20,031 nucleotides of DNA, taken from NCBI GenBank assembly GCA_934540955.1, contig CAKTCY010000042.1, positions 1-20,031 on the forward strand, given 5' to 3'. The translations under genes were made by a program, and so were the position numbers. How positions within the stretch are numbered: the first letter of the stretch is position 1; each line of letters starts with the position of its first letter. This stretch comes from an uncultured Faecalibacterium sp. (GTDB lineage: Bacteria > Bacillota > Clostridia > Oscillospirales > Ruminococcaceae). Under the pieces are notes generated by a model, which was given only the letters and a program-made list of their open reading frames with translations, was not told the DNA's origin and did no database searches. Below, piece after piece: positions 14,369 through 20,031 of this stretch.

Positions 14369-16453
14369 TTAATCCTTTTTGGGCACCGGCATCTCAAAGC
14401 CGCAGCCCTCCTTGGCGCAGTACAGCTTGCCGCCCTTGCGGAACAGGGTGCTGCCGCACTTTTCGCACTTGGTGGCCACCGGCATATCCCAAGTCATAAA
14501 ATCGCAGTCCGGGTAGCACTCGCAGCCGTAGTAGATGCGTCCCTTGGAGCTCTTACGCTCCAGCAGACGTCCCTTGCCGCACTTGGGGCAGATGCCGCCG
14601 GTGTCCTTGACCAGACGCTTGGTGCCCCGGCACTCCGGGAAGCCGCTGCAGGCAAGGAATTTTCCGTACTTGCCCACCTTGATGACCATGGGGCGGCCGC
14701 ACAGGTCGCACACCTCGCTGGAGGGCTCGTCCGGCACCTTGACCTTTTTGCCCTCCATGTTCTTTTCGGCCTGCTCCAGACTGGCTTCAAAGCCCTGATA
14801 GAAGTCGTCCACGGTCTTGCGCCAGTCCGCCTTGCCGCTTTCCACCTTATCCAGATTCTTCTCCATCTGGGCGGAGAAATCCACATCCACGATGTGGGGG
14901 AACTGCTCCAGCATCAGCCCGTCCACAGCCCGGCCCAGCAGGGTGGGCTTAAGCTTTTTCTGGTCGCGCTCCACATAGCCGCGGTCGATGATGGTGGTGA
15001 TGATGGGCGCGTAGGTGGAGGGACGACCGATGCCGTTTTCCTCCAGCGCCTTGATGAGGGTGGCTTCGGTGTAGCGGGCGGGCGGCTGGGTGAACTTCTG
15101 CTCGCTCTTCAGTTCCCGCAGCTTGAGCACCTGTCCCTGTTCCAGCGGGGGGAGGTTGGTTTCCTTCTTTTCCTTTTCGTCGGTGGCTTCCTCGTACAGG
15201 GCGGTAAAGCCGTCAAAGGTCACGGTGTAGCCGCTGGCCTTGAAGTGGTAATCCGCCGCGCTGACGGTGACCGACACGGTGTCCTGCTGACAGTCTGCCA
15301 TCTGGCTGGCCATAAAGCGGCTCCAGATCATGCGGTACAGCTTTGCGGTGTCGCCGCTGATGCTCTTGTCCACCTCGTCCGGGGTCAGGGAGGGCACAGA
15401 GGGACGGATGGCTTCGTGGGCGTCCTGCGCTGCCGTGGCGCTCTTGGTTTTCCATGTGCGCTTATAGGGGCAGATATACGCTTCGCCGTAGGCCCCGGCG
15501 ATATACTCCTTGGCGGCAGCTACAGCTTCGTCCGAGATACGCAGGCTGTCGGTACGCATATAGGTGATAAGACCCATCATGCCGTGCCCGGCAATATCCA
15601 CGCCTTCGTACAGGGTCTGGGCGGCGCGCATGGTGCGGGTGGCCGTAAAGCCAAGGCGGCGGGAGGCCTCCTGCTGCAGGGTACTGGTGATAAAGGCCGG
15701 GGTGGGCTGCTTTGCGCGCTTGCCGCGCTTGAGCTCGCTCACCACATAGCTTGCGCCCTCCAGGCCCTTTTCGATGGCGCGGGCCTCGGCCTCGCTTTTG
15801 GGCAGCAGCTTTTTGCCGTTGGCATCCGTGGCAAGGCGTGCCACAAAGCTCTTGTGCCCGGCACCCAAGGTGGCGTCCACGTTCCAGTACTCATCGGGCT
15901 TGAAGCTTTCGATCTCCTTTTCCCGGTCATCGATCAGCCGCACTGCCACGCTCTGCACACGGCCTGCGGACAGGCCGCGGCGCACCTTGCGCCACAGAAA
16001 CGGGCTGAGCTTGTAGCCCACCAGACGGTCCAGCACGCGGCGTGCCTGCTGGGCGTTGAACAGATCCTCGTCAATGGCGCGGGGGTGGGACATACCCTCC
16101 TTCACGCCCTTTTTGGTGATCTCGTCAAAGGTGACGCGGTTGGGCTCGTGGGGGTCCAGACCCAAAATGTTTGCCAGATGCCAGCTGATGGCCTCGCCCT
16201 CGCGGTCCGGGTCGGTCGCCAGCAGCACGCCGTCGGCGTGTTTGGCCTTGCTCTTCAGCTCCTTGATGAGCTTTTCCTTGCCTTTGATGCTGATGTATTG
16301 GGGGGTATAGCCATGCTCCACATCAATGCCCAGCTGAGATGCGGGCAGATCGCGGATATGGCCCATGCTGGCGGTGACCTCGTAGTCATCGCCCAGATAT
16401 TTGCCGATGGTTTTCGCCTTTGCAGGCGACTCCACGATAACCAGTTTCGCCAT
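14369..16453 (-). CDS. topA: DNA topoisomerase I
   Basis: 694 residues, type IA. It relaxes negative supercoils by cutting one strand. Toprim domain at the start: VESPAKAK with E8, and DPDREGE at 81-87. Catalytic tyrosine Y298 is in GLITYMRTDSLRISDEA. GRPSTYAPII marks the later core. The C-terminus carries three four-cysteine zinc ribbons: CDLCGRP...CSGFPEC, CPKCGKG...CECYPDC and CEKCGS...CAKEGC. The ATG has GAGGAG upstream, a 22-bp UTR hairpin (16479-16500) and a promoter near 16520. It leads the topA-trmFO-plsX-rnc-smc-ftsY-rdgB run. Confidence 0.98.
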   Translation of the reverse strand: MAKLVIVESPAKAKTIGKYLGDDYEVTASMGHIRDLPASQLGIDVEHGYTPQYISIKGKEKLIKELKSKAKHADGVLLATDPDREGEAISWHLANILGLDPHEPNRVTFDEITKKGVKEGMSHPRAIDEDLFNAQQARRVLDRLVGYKLSPFLWRKVRRGLSAGRVQSVAVRLIDDREKEIESFKPDEYWNVDATLGAGHKSFVARLATDANGKKLLPKSEAEARAIEKGLEGASYVVSELKRGKRAKQPTPAFITSTLQQEASRRLGFTATRTMRAAQTLYEGVDIAGHGMMGLITYMRTDSLRISDEAVAAAKEYIAGAYGEAYICPYKRTWKTKSATAAQDAHEAIRPSVPSLTPDEVDKSISGDTAKLYRMIWSRFMASQMADCQQDTVSVTVSAADYHFKASGYTVTFDGFTALYEEATDEKEKKETNLPPLEQGQVLKLRELKSEQKFTQPPARYTEATLIKALEENGIGRPSTYAPIITTIIDRGYVERDQKKLKPTLLGRAVDGLMLEQFPHIVDVDFSAQMEKNLDKVESGKADWRKTVDDFYQGFEASLEQAEKNMEGKKVKVPDEPSSEVCDLCGRPMVIKVGKYGKFLACSGFPECRGTKRLVKDTGGICPKCGKGRLLERKSSKGRIYYGCECYPDCDFMTWDMPVATKCEKCGSTLFRKGGKLYCAKEGCGFEMPVPKKD

Positions 16454-16478
16454 TTCTTCTTTTCTCCTCTATCTGTAA

Positions 16479-16500
16479 CGTGCCCCCAAAGGGATGCACG
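16479..16500 (-). other. 5'-UTR hairpin of topA
   Basis: Minus-strand RNA CGUGC-A-UCCC pairs with GGGG-GCACG around the loop UUU, with one bulged A and one U-G pair. It sits between the predicted transcript start and the topA ribosome-binding site. No U-tract follows, so it does not look like a terminator. Confidence 0.35.
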
Positions 16501-16516
16501 GTCCTTCGCTCATATT

Positions 16517-16522
16517 ATTGTA
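16517..16522 (-). promoter_or_regulatory. Extended -10 promoter of topA
   Basis: Minus strand TGGTACAAT: TG plus TACAAT (16517-16522), five of six to the -10 consensus. The -35 is weak (TGGTAA-like at 18 bp). The site is in the 112-bp gap after dprA, which otherwise shows only the topA UTR hairpin and an ACAGCTGT palindrome in the spacer. Confidence 0.5.
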
Positions 16523-16565
16523 CCACAGCTGTTGTGTGCTTTACCAGCGGAAATATTCCACAATT

Positions 16566-17693
16566 TTACCGCAGCACATACCGCTGCCCCGGCTGCTTGT
16601 ACACCCGGCCGGTGAGTTCCAGCTTCATCAGGGTGCCCAGCAGCGCGGACATGGGCAGGCCGGTGCTCACGCACAGCTCCTCGATGCCCACGGGCTTTGG
16701 CCCGATGCACGCCAGCACCCGGCGTTCGGTATCGCTCAGGGGCGCAGGCTGCTTTGCAGCCGCCGGTGCTGCCTGCCGGGTGTGCAGGCCCAGCGCCGCC
16801 AGCAGGTCGGCGGCACCTGCCACTGCCCGGGCGCGTCCGTCCCGCAGCAGGCCGTTCGTGCCCGCTGAATTGGGGGAATAGATGCTGCCCGGCACGGCGT
16901 ACACCGGCTTGCCATAGCGCTCGGCATGGGCAACGGTGGACATGGTGCCGCTTTTTTCCCGCGCCTCCACCACCAGTACCGCCGAGGAAAGCGCCGCGAT
17001 GAGCCGGTTGCGCTGCAAAAAGCAGTTGGGGCCAATATATTCACTGTACGGCGGGTACTCGCTGATAACGCACCCCTTTTGCTCGATCTGCTGCCGCAGA
17101 GCGGCATTCGCTGCCGGGTAGGTACGGTCGATGGGTACGCCCATCACCGCAATGGTGGGGCAGTCGTTTTTCACCGCTGCCCGGTGCCCGGCGCTGTCCA
17201 GCCCATCGGCCAGACCGCTGACGATAATGGCTCCGTTTTTTGCCAGCTCGCCGCCGATATCCGCCGCCGCGTTCAGGCCGTATTCCGTGGGCTTGCGGCT
17301 GCCCACGATGCCCACCGCCCCGGGCTCGTTGAGCCAGCGGGGGTCGCCGGTGCAGTAGAGCACCAGCGGCATATCCGGAATGCGGGAAAAGGCCAGCGGG
17401 TAGTCCGGGTCGTCAAAGGGCAGGATGCGCACCTGCAGAGCATCGCACTGCATCACCAGCGTGTGGAGGCTTTCTGCATCCAGCTGTGCTGCACGCTTAA
17501 AGGCTGTATCTCCTGCTGCCTGCCGGAATTCCTCGGTCTCCCGCGCCTCCCATGCCTCCTGTGCACCGCCAAAGGCGTCCAGCACCTTTCCGGCGTGAAG
17601 ACTGGCGGGCCCCAGCACCTGCGACAGCCACAGCCAGCACAGCAACGGGTCAGGTGCAGGCTCCGGCGGGAACAGGCTGGTCTGCCCGGTCAC
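16566..17693 (-). CDS. dprA: DNA-processing protein DprA
   Basis: 375 residues from the GTG start chosen here. DprA protects incoming single-stranded DNA and loads RecA during transformation. The Rossmann-fold core shows VGIVGSRKPTEYG (about residues 128-139), SGLADGLDSAGH (159-170), MGVPIDRTYPA, the QRNRLIAALS block, EAREKSGTM and VPGSIYSPNSAGTN. A winged-helix DNA-binding domain follows (about 310-375). I prefer GTG at 17691-17693: GGGAGGAG lies about 5 nt upstream and the GTG overlaps the TGA of the preceding methyltransferase. A GTG 8 codons further upstream (17717) lacks such a site. Other competence genes are not in the window, so natural transformation cannot be concluded. Confidence 0.95.
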   Translation of the reverse strand: MTGQTSLFPPEPAPDPLLCWLWLSQVLGPASLHAGKVLDAFGGAQEAWEARETEEFRQAAGDTAFKRAAQLDAESLHTLVMQCDALQVRILPFDDPDYPLAFSRIPDMPLVLYCTGDPRWLNEPGAVGIVGSRKPTEYGLNAAADIGGELAKNGAIIVSGLADGLDSAGHRAAVKNDCPTIAVMGVPIDRTYPAANAALRQQIEQKGCVISEYPPYSEYIGPNCFLQRNRLIAALSSAVLVVEAREKSGTMSTVAHAERYGKPVYAVPGSIYSPNSAGTNGLLRDGRARAVAGAADLLAALGLHTRQAAPAAAKQPAPLSDTERRVLACIGPKPVGIEELCVSTGLPMSALLGTLMKLELTGRVYKQPGQRYVLR

Positions 17694-18472
17694 AGGCTCT
17701 CCTCCCGGAAATGCCACAGCAGGATGCTGCCCGCGATGCCGGCGTTCAGGCTTTCCACCCGGTCGGTCATGGGGATGCGCACCGTGCTGCCGCAGGCGGC
17801 GATGGTCTCGTCGGTCAGACCCTGTCCCTCGCTGCCGATGACCACGCAGACACCGCCGGGATACCCGGCTTTTGCCGCGCTGAGGGGCTGGGACTGGTAC
17901 AGCGCCGCCGCAAGGCAGGTGATGCCTTTTTCCCGCAGCAGAGCGATGGCCTGCGGCATGGCACCGGTCTCGATGACCGGGATGCGCACCGCCGCACCCA
18001 TGGAGGCGCGCAGGGTCTTGGGGGCGTAGACGCTGGCGCAGCCCTCGCTCAGGATGACGCCGTCAAAGCCAAAGGCCGCCGCGCTGCGCAGCAAGGTGCC
18101 CACGTTGCCGGGGTCCTGCACCCGCTCCAGTGCCAGATACCGCCCGCCGGGGCGCACCTCCTCCAAGGTGTGCACCGGGGTGCGGAACACCCCGAACACC
18201 CCCTGATGGGTACCCACGTCTGCCAGCTTGTCCGCCACATGATCCTCTACCAGATAGTGCTCGCCCGGCAAAGCGGCAAGCTCCGGGCACTTTTCCAGCG
18301 CATTTTCGGTATAAAACAGGGTCTCCAGCTCTGCGCCCCGGGCAAGCTCCGGGCACAGCTTGCGCCCTTCGGCCAGAAAACGCCCCTCGGTGCGGCGGAA
18401 TGCTGCACCGGAAGCAAGGCGGCAGGCGTATTTTATTTTTGCATTTTCCCGGCTGGTGATCTTTTCGTCCAT
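17690..18472 (-). CDS. TrmH/SpoU-family (SPOUT) RNA 2'-O-methyltransferase
   Basis: 260 residues. SPOUT enzymes of this group use S-adenosylmethionine to methylate a ribose in rRNA or tRNA; the target is not predictable here, though the length and the N-terminal substrate-binding domain fit the RlmB/TsnR/YsgA type. SPOUT motif 1 is RVQDPGNVGTLLRSA (about 117-131), motif 2 GSEGQGL (213-219) and motif 3 SLNAGIAGSI (241-250); the knot holds the cofactor. The start at ATG 18470-18472 is chosen because GGGAGG precedes it and the protein begins MDEKITSRENAKIKYA, typical of the family. An open frame reaches to 18826 but it crosses two terminators and antisense rplT. It is overlapped by dprA (GTGA). 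Its position next to infC-rpmI-rplT is common in clostridia. Confidence 0.93.
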   Translation of the reverse strand: MDEKITSRENAKIKYACRLASGAAFRRTEGRFLAEGRKLCPELARGAELETLFYTENALEKCPELAALPGEHYLVEDHVADKLADVGTHQGVFGVFRTPVHTLEEVRPGGRYLALERVQDPGNVGTLLRSAAAFGFDGVILSEGCASVYAPKTLRASMGAAVRIPVIETGAMPQAIALLREKGITCLAAALYQSQPLSAAKAGYPGGVCVVIGSEGQGLTDETIAACGSTVRIPMTDRVESLNAGIAGSILLWHFREESL

Positions 18473-18512
18473 GAGTCCCTCCCGAACAGGTGTGTCTGCT
18501 TTTGCTTTGAAT

Positions 18513-18565
18513 ACAATAGAAAAAGGGCAGCGTCTGCCGCAGATTTCTGCGGCAGGGCGCTGCCC
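18513..18565 (-). terminator. Second (strong) terminator after rplT
   Basis: Minus-strand RNA: GGGCAGCG pairs with CGCUGCCC at the base, then a 2/1 internal loop, then CUGCCGCAG pairs with CUGCGGCAG (loop AAAU), followed by UUUUUCUAUUGU. Stem at 18525-18565, T-tract ending near 18513. This is a classic intrinsic terminator, placed about 40 bp before the methyltransferase start. Confidence 0.8.
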
Positions 18566-18603
18566 CGTTGCCTTGTTTCCCTGGCCGCAAAAAATGCCCG
18601 GAT

Positions 18604-18637
18604 ACAAAACGGACGCCCGCGTATACGCGCGGGCGTC
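18604..18637 (-). terminator. First terminator after rplT
   Basis: Arms of 10 bp, GACGCCCGCG and CGCGGGCGTC (18612-18637), loop of 6, followed on the minus strand by CGTTTTGTAT. It begins 17 bp after the rplT stop. The T-tract is modest, which may explain the second terminator downstream. Confidence 0.7.
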
Positions 18638-18654
18638 ACGATGCAAGGTCTTTA

Positions 18655-19005
18655 TCAGGCGTTCTTCACGGTCTCGACCAGAGCGGCAAAGCTCTTGGGA
18701 TCGTTGATGGCCATCTCGGACAGCATCTTGCGGTTCAGCTCGATGCCTGCCTTCTTCAGGCCAGCCATGAAGGTGGAGTAGTTCATGCCCAGAGGACGAA
18801 CTGCGTTGTTGATGCGGCAGATCCACAGGTTGCGGAACTGACGCTTCTTCATGCGGCGGCCAGCCAGAGCGTAGTTGCCGCTCTTCATGACCTGCTGCTT
18901 GGCCATCTTAAAGTGCTTGCTCTTGCAGCCGTAGAAGCCCTTGGCCAGCTTCAGCATCTTCTTACGACGTTTGTGAGTCATGGTTGCGCCCTTGATACGT
19001 GCCAT
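18655..19005 (-). CDS. rplT: 50S ribosomal protein L20
   Basis: 116 residues. L20 is needed early in large-subunit assembly, binds 23S rRNA, and in Firmicutes represses its own operon by binding the leader. The sequence is standard: [19 protein letters not shown] with the long basic N-terminal arm, then [26 protein letters not shown] and the [13 protein letters not shown] tail. AAAGGAGA precedes the ATG. It is last in infC-rpmI-rplT, 54 bp after rpmI, and two terminators follow. Confidence 0.98.
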   Translation of the reverse strand: MARIKGATMTHKRRKKMLKLAKGFYGCKSKHFKMAKQQVMKSGNYALAGRRMKKRQFRNLWICRINNAVRPLGMNYSTFMAGLKKAGIELNRKMLSEMAINDPKSFAALVETVKNA

Positions 19006-19059
19006 TTTTTATATCTCCTTTAGTTATCTCAATAGAATGTGTTTGCCTGCGGCTCGCTC

Positions 19060-19263
19060 TTAGGCGTAGGGCAGCATGCTCTTGATGGTAGCTGCGTTGG
19101 TCTTATCAACGTAGCTGGGCTGACGGTAGCCACGGGTCAGCTTGGTGGTCTTCTTGGTCAGGATGTGGCTGCGGAATGCATGACCGCGCTTGATCTTGCC
19201 GTTCTTGGTCAGCTTAAAGCGCTTCTTAGCGCCGGAGTGCGTCTTCAGTTTCATCTTAGCCAT
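19060..19263 (-). CDS. rpmI: 50S ribosomal protein L35
   Basis: 67 residues, a small, very basic large-subunit protein. It begins [30 protein letters not shown], with the HSGAKKRF and [11 protein letters not shown] family blocks, and ends in [15 protein letters not shown] is well placed before the ATG. It lies 18 bp after infC in the conserved infC-rpmI-rplT operon. Confidence 0.98.
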   Translation of the reverse strand: MAKMKLKTHSGAKKRFKLTKNGKIKRGHAFRSHILTKKTTKLTRGYRQPSYVDKTNAATIKSMLPYA

Positions 19264-19281
19264 TTTAGTTTCCTCCTAAAA

Positions 19282-19815
19282 TTAGTCCTTATTGGGTTTC
19301 GGGATCAGCAGAATGGACATCGTGCGGCCCTCGAGCACGGGCGGCTTATCGGTGGATGCCTGAGGCAGAGCCTCGGCAAACCGCTTCAGCACGTCTGCGC
19401 CCAGAGCACTGTGCGCCATTTCGCGGCCGCGGAAACGGATCGAAACCTTTACCTTGTGTCCGGCTGCCAGGAACTTGGCAGTCTGGTTGAGCTTGGTGTT
19501 GAAGTCGTTGGTGTCAATATTGAGCGAAAGGCGGGTCTCCTTGACCTCGACCACCTTCTGGTTCTTCTTGGCTTCCTTCTCCTTCTTCTGCTGTTCAAAA
19601 CGGTATTTGCCGTAGTCCAGCACCTTGCACACAGGCGGCACAGCCTGCGGTGCGATCTTTACCAGATCGAGCCCGGCTTCTTCAGCAGCGCGCATGGCCA
19701 CCTGAATGGACACAACGCCCTTCTGCTCGCCGTCAGCACCGATCAGGCGAACCTCACGATCACGGATCTGGCCGTTGATCTCCAGTTCCTTCGACTTTCC
19801 AGCGGTAGCGATAAT
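19282..19815 (-). CDS. infC: Translation initiation factor IF-3, AUU start
   Basis: 177 residues. IF3 binds the 30S subunit, prevents premature joining of subunits and checks start codons. N domain with NGQIRDREVRLIGADGEQKG; linker YGKYRFEQQKKEKEAKKNQ; C domain with ETRLSLNIDTNDF and KVSIRFRGREMAHSALG. No ATG, GTG or TTG is suitably placed: the perfect ribosome-binding site GGAGGTG (19821-19827) is followed 5 nt later by ATT (19813-19815), giving (M)IATAGKSKELEINGQ. An ATG at 19858-19860 would add 15 unlikely residues and place the SD inside the gene. AUU starts are known for infC in E. coli and bacilli, where they let IF3 repress its own translation; the same is inferred here. Confidence 0.95.
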   Translation of the reverse strand: MIATAGKSKELEINGQIRDREVRLIGADGEQKGVVSIQVAMRAAEEAGLDLVKIAPQAVPPVCKVLDYGKYRFEQQKKEKEAKKNQKVVEVKETRLSLNIDTNDFNTKLNQTAKFLAAGHKVKVSIRFRGREMAHSALGADVLKRFAEALPQASTDKPPVLEGRTMSILLIPKPNKD

Positions 19816-20011
19816 GAATGCACCTCCAAACAAAATCCATAGTGTTGCAATATTTGGCATAGAAAACGCGGCCGCCCATATTCTGGACAGCCGCGCGAAA
19901 TTTCACACAAAGCCGCAGCATTCTCAAAGGAATAGGCTGCTGTTTCGGGTATAGCCCGGGGACATTCTCCCGCAAGGCGAGCGCGGCACAGGCCGTAGCT
20001 GCTTTCTTTAC
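19816..20011 (-). promoter_or_regulatory. infC operon leader (probable L20/IF3-type attenuator)
   Basis: About 195 nt of untranslated leader lie between the predicted transcript start (near 20011) and the infC AUU. Minus-strand folds: a CGGG/CCCG hairpin with loop CUAUA, a GCAGC/GCUGC hairpin (19916-19941), and a strong terminator (19867-19895). Firmicutes infC-rpmI-rplT operons often carry an L20-binding leader (Rfam L20_leader) that triggers premature termination when L20 is in excess. Match to that family is inferred from position and layout, not from an alignment. Confidence 0.55.
19863..19895 (-). terminator. Attenuator terminator in infC leader
   Basis: Minus-strand RNA CGCGGCUGUCC pairs with GGGCGGCCGCG (11 continuous pairs including two G-U) around the loop AGAAUAU, followed by UUUUCUAUG. 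It lies upstream of infC and so would stop transcription before the first gene, as expected of an attenuator. Confidence 0.65.
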
Positions 20012-20017
20012 CCGGCT

Positions 20018-20023
20018 ATTTTA
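20018..20023 (-). promoter_or_regulatory. Extended -10 of infC operon promoter (-35 off the edge)
   Basis: Minus strand TGGTAAAAT: TG plus TAAAAT (20018-20023), five of six to consensus. The -35 would lie beyond the right end of the window, so only half the promoter can be judged. Confidence 0.45.
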
Positions 20024-20031
20024 CCACGCTT

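Noticed and set aside
13004..16615. Very long plus-strand open frame (1203 codons) opposite trmFO and topA
   Set aside because: It is antisense to two certain genes. Strong G/C preference at third codon positions removes stop codons on the opposite strand; the protein is Leu/His/Ala/Gln-rich with no recognisable domain. The same explains the long plus-strand frames at 163-2082, 2566-4053, 7800-9500 and 9519-13046.
17694..17717. Upstream GTG start for dprA
   Set aside because: No good ribosome-binding site; the GTG at 17693 has GGGAGGAG at ideal spacing and the common GTGA overlap with the preceding stop.
18473..18826. N-terminal extension of the SPOUT methyltransferase
   Set aside because: The open frame crosses both rplT terminators and antisense rplT; a well-placed GGGAGG and family-like start at 18472 are better.

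Overview
This GC-rich window is a dense stretch of bacterial housekeeping genes, all read from the minus strand (transcription runs from position 20031 towards 1). The protein flavour (Firmicutes-type YqeK, RsfS, TrmFO and LCP proteins), the infC-rpmI-rplT and yhbY-nadD-yqeK-LCP-rsfS gene orders, the strong G/C preference at third codon positions and the style of intergenic repeats suggest a gut clostridium of the Oscillospiraceae/Ruminococcaceae, probably Faecalibacterium-like. The genus is an impression from sequence style and was not tested by any search.

Right to left, in the direction of transcription: (1) 20031-18604 is the IF3-L35-L20 ribosomal operon. It has an extended -10 at the window edge, a leader of about 195 nt carrying an intrinsic terminator (probable L20/IF3 attenuator), infC starting at a non-canonical AUU, then rpmI and rplT. 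Two terminator hairpins in tandem follow. (2) 18472-16566 holds a SPOUT (TrmH/SpoU) rRNA methyltransferase overlapping dprA. (3) A promoter near 16520 starts a long, tightly packed cluster: topA-trmFO-plsX-rnc-smc-ftsY-rdgB. It links DNA topology and chromosome condensation, tRNA modification, phospholipid synthesis, RNA processing, protein targeting and nucleotide-pool cleaning. A good internal promoter lies at the smc/ftsY junction. (4) 6059-5753 is the only substantial stretch without a protein gene apart from the 2023-2270 gap. It contains a highly folded element (5911-6030), a perfect 16-bp hairpin (5855-5890) and a possible plus-strand small-RNA promoter. (5) yhbY-nadD-yqeK joins ribosome assembly to NAD synthesis with almost no spacing. 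(6) An LCP cell-wall glycopolymer ligase gene has its own strong promoter and is followed by rsfS. (7) A MITE-like element with terminal inverted repeats and four hairpins separates rsfS from leuS, which runs off the left edge.

I found no evidence of a phage, CRISPR array, insertion sequence with transposase, defence island, toxin-antitoxin pair, tRNA or rRNA. The protein-coding content is ordinary core genome. The most interesting signals are non-coding: the structured element at 5911-6030, whose sequence asymmetries favour folding as a minus-strand RNA; the candidate small RNA beside it; the repeat at 2101-2239; and the infC leader.
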